Origin: Thermogemmatispora onikobensis
Lineage (GTDB): Bacteria > Chloroflexota > Ktedonobacteria > Ktedonobacterales > Ktedonobacteraceae
Length of the DNA: 64,000 bases
NCBI RefSeq assembly: GCF_001748285.1
Contig: NZ_BDGT01000023.1
Span: 22,906 to 86,905, forward strand
Reading direction: 5' to 3'
In this document: in pieces, positions 62,710 to 64,000 of the stretch
Numbering within the stretch: the stretch's first letter is position 1
Layout of the letters: each line of letters opens with the position of its first letter
The notes under the pieces: generated by a model
The model's database searches: none
What the model was told of the DNA's origin: nothing
What the model saw: the letters and a program-made list of their open reading frames with translations, nothing else
Translations under genes and position numbers: made by a program

Positions 62710-64000
62710 ATGGCTATGTTGGTCCCTTCCCAGATCCTGCCACAGACAGGCGAGACTCGCCGGCTGCTTGTGAAATGGGTCGTTGCTCTTTTGGTGCCGG
62801 TGCTCGTCTTTACGCTCGTCTGGAGCGGCGAGGCAATTCTGAATGCTGCCTTGGTGACGATCTTCTTCGCCGGCAACACCCCGGGGGACGTTTCCTCGAC
62901 AGCAGCAATTGCCGCTGGCCTCTTTATGCTGCTCTTTTACGGCATCATCACGGGGCTGACAGGCTACCTGGTAGCCGCCGATAGTGGCCGCCAGAGCTTG
63001 CTGGATCTGTGGATCTCGATGTTCTTCTTCACAGTGGTGCCGATCCTCTTGATCTACATCACCGCCAATCTCTTTGTGGGCCTGGCCGCCTCTGTTGTGG
63101 TCTGGGTCCTCTACTATTATGGGCGCCGTCTCGTCCAGCGTCTCCGCCCCCCTGCTCCGCTTCCCCCTCTCCCGAGCCTGAAAGTGCTCGATGCCGAGAT
63201 GCGCGAGACGCTGCTGACGCGGGCCCGCCTTGGGGGTTTCTGGTTCGCCTTCTCCTTCTCCCTGATCTGGTTACTGGTTGACCTGCTCTTCTACTTCACG
63301 GGCCAGTACGGTCAGGCTTCGATGGTGCTCCTGATCTGGATTTTGTTACGCTCTGTCTTGCTGCCCCTGGCAGGCTGGCTGCTTGGCAGCCTGGGCGGAT
63401 GGGTGGCGATCCATCATGCTGTGCAGGCCAATGGCAATGGTAGCAATGGAGATCGCTCCGGCACGTCGGTCAGTACACGCCGACTGCGCCTGCTCTCAGC
63501 TACCCGCGCTCGCGAGGAGGCACGCGATCTGGTCCCCAATGATCTCCCCTTGCGCAGCACAGGCGCGCGCAACTTCTACCTCCTGTTGCTTCTCGCCTTG
63601 CTCTTGTTCTACCCCATGATCGATCCCTTCCTCTTTGGCCCGGGCACGGATTCGCGCCTGGACAACTACGGGAACGCCGGCTACTATGTGATTCTGGCAT
63701 TGGGCTTGAATATCGTCGTGGGCTTCGCCGGCTTGCTGGACCTGGGCTATGTAGCCTTCTTCGTGATCGGTGCCTACACTTGGGCCATGATTGGCTCACC
63801 TCAGTTAACGGTCTTGACAGGCATTCACATTAGCCCCGATATCTGGCCCTGGCTCTTCTGGCCAATGCTGATTGTGGCCGCCCTGATCGCCGCTCTTTGG
63901 GGTGTCTTGCTGGGCGCTCCCACCTTACGCCTCCGCGGTGACTATCTGGCCATCGTGACGCTCGGCTTCGGTGAGATCATTCCCATCGTGGTCCAGAACT
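62710..64000 (+). CDS. livM: LivM-type ABC permease with long N-terminal membrane extension (3' end beyond window)
   Basis: The frame is open from ATG 62710 to the window edge, at least 430 codons. The first ~285 residues carry about six hydrophobic segments with a polar loop rich in Arg, Gly and Asn, and do not resemble standard LivM. The normal LivM start ([22 protein letters not shown]...[38 protein letters not shown]) only begins near residue 287. AGAGGT lies upstream of the ATG. Such extensions exist in some LivM proteins, where their role is not clear. Only the first third of the transporter domain is visible. Confidence 0.82.
   Translation, partial: MAMLVPSQILPQTGETRRLLVKWVVALLVPVLVFTLVWSGEAILNAALVTIFFAGNTPGDVSSTAAIAAGLFMLLFYGIITGLTGYLVAADSGRQSLLDLWISMFFFTVVPILLIYITANLFVGLAASVVVWVLYYYGRRLVQRLRPPAPLPPLPSLKVLDAEMRETLLTRARLGGFWFAFSFSLIWLLVDLLFYFTGQYGQASMVLLIWILLRSVLLPLAGWLLGSLGGWVAIHHAVQANGNGSNGDRSGTSVSTRRLRLLSATRAREEARDLVPNDLPLRSTGARNFYLLLLLALLLFYPMIDPFLFGPGTDSRLDNYGNAGYYVILALGLNIVVGFAGLLDLGYVAFFVIGAYTWAMIGSPQLTVLTGIHISPDIWPWLFWPMLIVAALIAALWGVLLGAPTLRLRGDYLAIVTLGFGEIIPIVVQN

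Overview
This is a GC-rich bacterial chromosome segment with long spacers between gene clusters, frequent GTG starts preceded by strong AAGGAGG-type ribosome sites, and sigma70-like promoters. The gene content (family-5 type sugar/peptide ABC importer, secreted GH16 and GH5 enzymes with CBM56/CBM2 domains, myo-inositol cluster, pentapeptide-repeat and DUF4388 proteins) fits a soil or compost heterotroph of the Chloroflexota class Ktedonobacteria, perhaps Thermogemmatispora-like. That placement is an inference. No rRNA, tRNA, CRISPR array or transposase was found.

Layout. 1-10.4 kb (minus strand) is a polysaccharide-use region: an oligopeptide/oligosaccharide ABC importer (start of a next gene, two permeases, binding lipoprotein), a GH16 beta-1,3-glucanase with two CBM56 modules, a LacI regulator with its own promoter and two operators, and a GH5 mannanase with CBM2. 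10.7-14.3 kb holds a lone molybdopterin-binding xanthine-dehydrogenase-type subunit convergent with a thioredoxin-like membrane protein. 14.7-22.6 kb is a minus-strand myo-inositol catabolic cluster: LacI regulator, iolC, iolD, iolE, iolG and a LacD-type aldolase. 22.8 kb carries a radical SAM gene.

23.9-34.8 kb is the standout: three tightly linked plus-strand genes. They encode a 1325-residue NERD nuclease + pseudokinase + Ser/Thr kinase + DptF-like ATPase fusion, a 570-residue DptG-like protein, and a 1703-residue DptH-like protein with a PD-(D/E)xK-like motif and a HerA/FtsK-type ATPase. This resembles the restriction half of Dnd/Dpt phosphorothioation systems and the PglW/MADS kinase-containing systems, but no modification enzyme (DndA-E, SspA-D or DNA methyltransferase) is present in the window. 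It has its own promoter and a strong hairpin at the end.

35-36.7 kb: pentapeptide-repeat protein coupled to a DUF4388 protein. 37-39.2 kb: sodium:solute symporter and a divergent DUF3311 partner, whose upstream regions share a 13-base element. 39.8-46.2 kb: S9 peptidase, small membrane protein and two APC permeases, i.e. peptide/amino-acid use. 46.4-50.9 kb: an alcohol dehydrogenase / MIP18-like / amidohydrolase trio that resembles the accessory genes of propane-type diiron monooxygenase clusters, with a divergent IclR regulator. 51-56.4 kb: membrane-anchored pentapeptide-repeat protein, FabG-like reductase, methyltransferase, TenA-like protein, small membrane protein. 56.6-59.5 kb: xylulokinase and a sugar-isomerase-like TIM barrel. 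60-64 kb: divergent branched-chain amino-acid type ABC importer (binding lipoprotein, LivH, and a LivM with a long N-terminal membrane extension that leaves the window).
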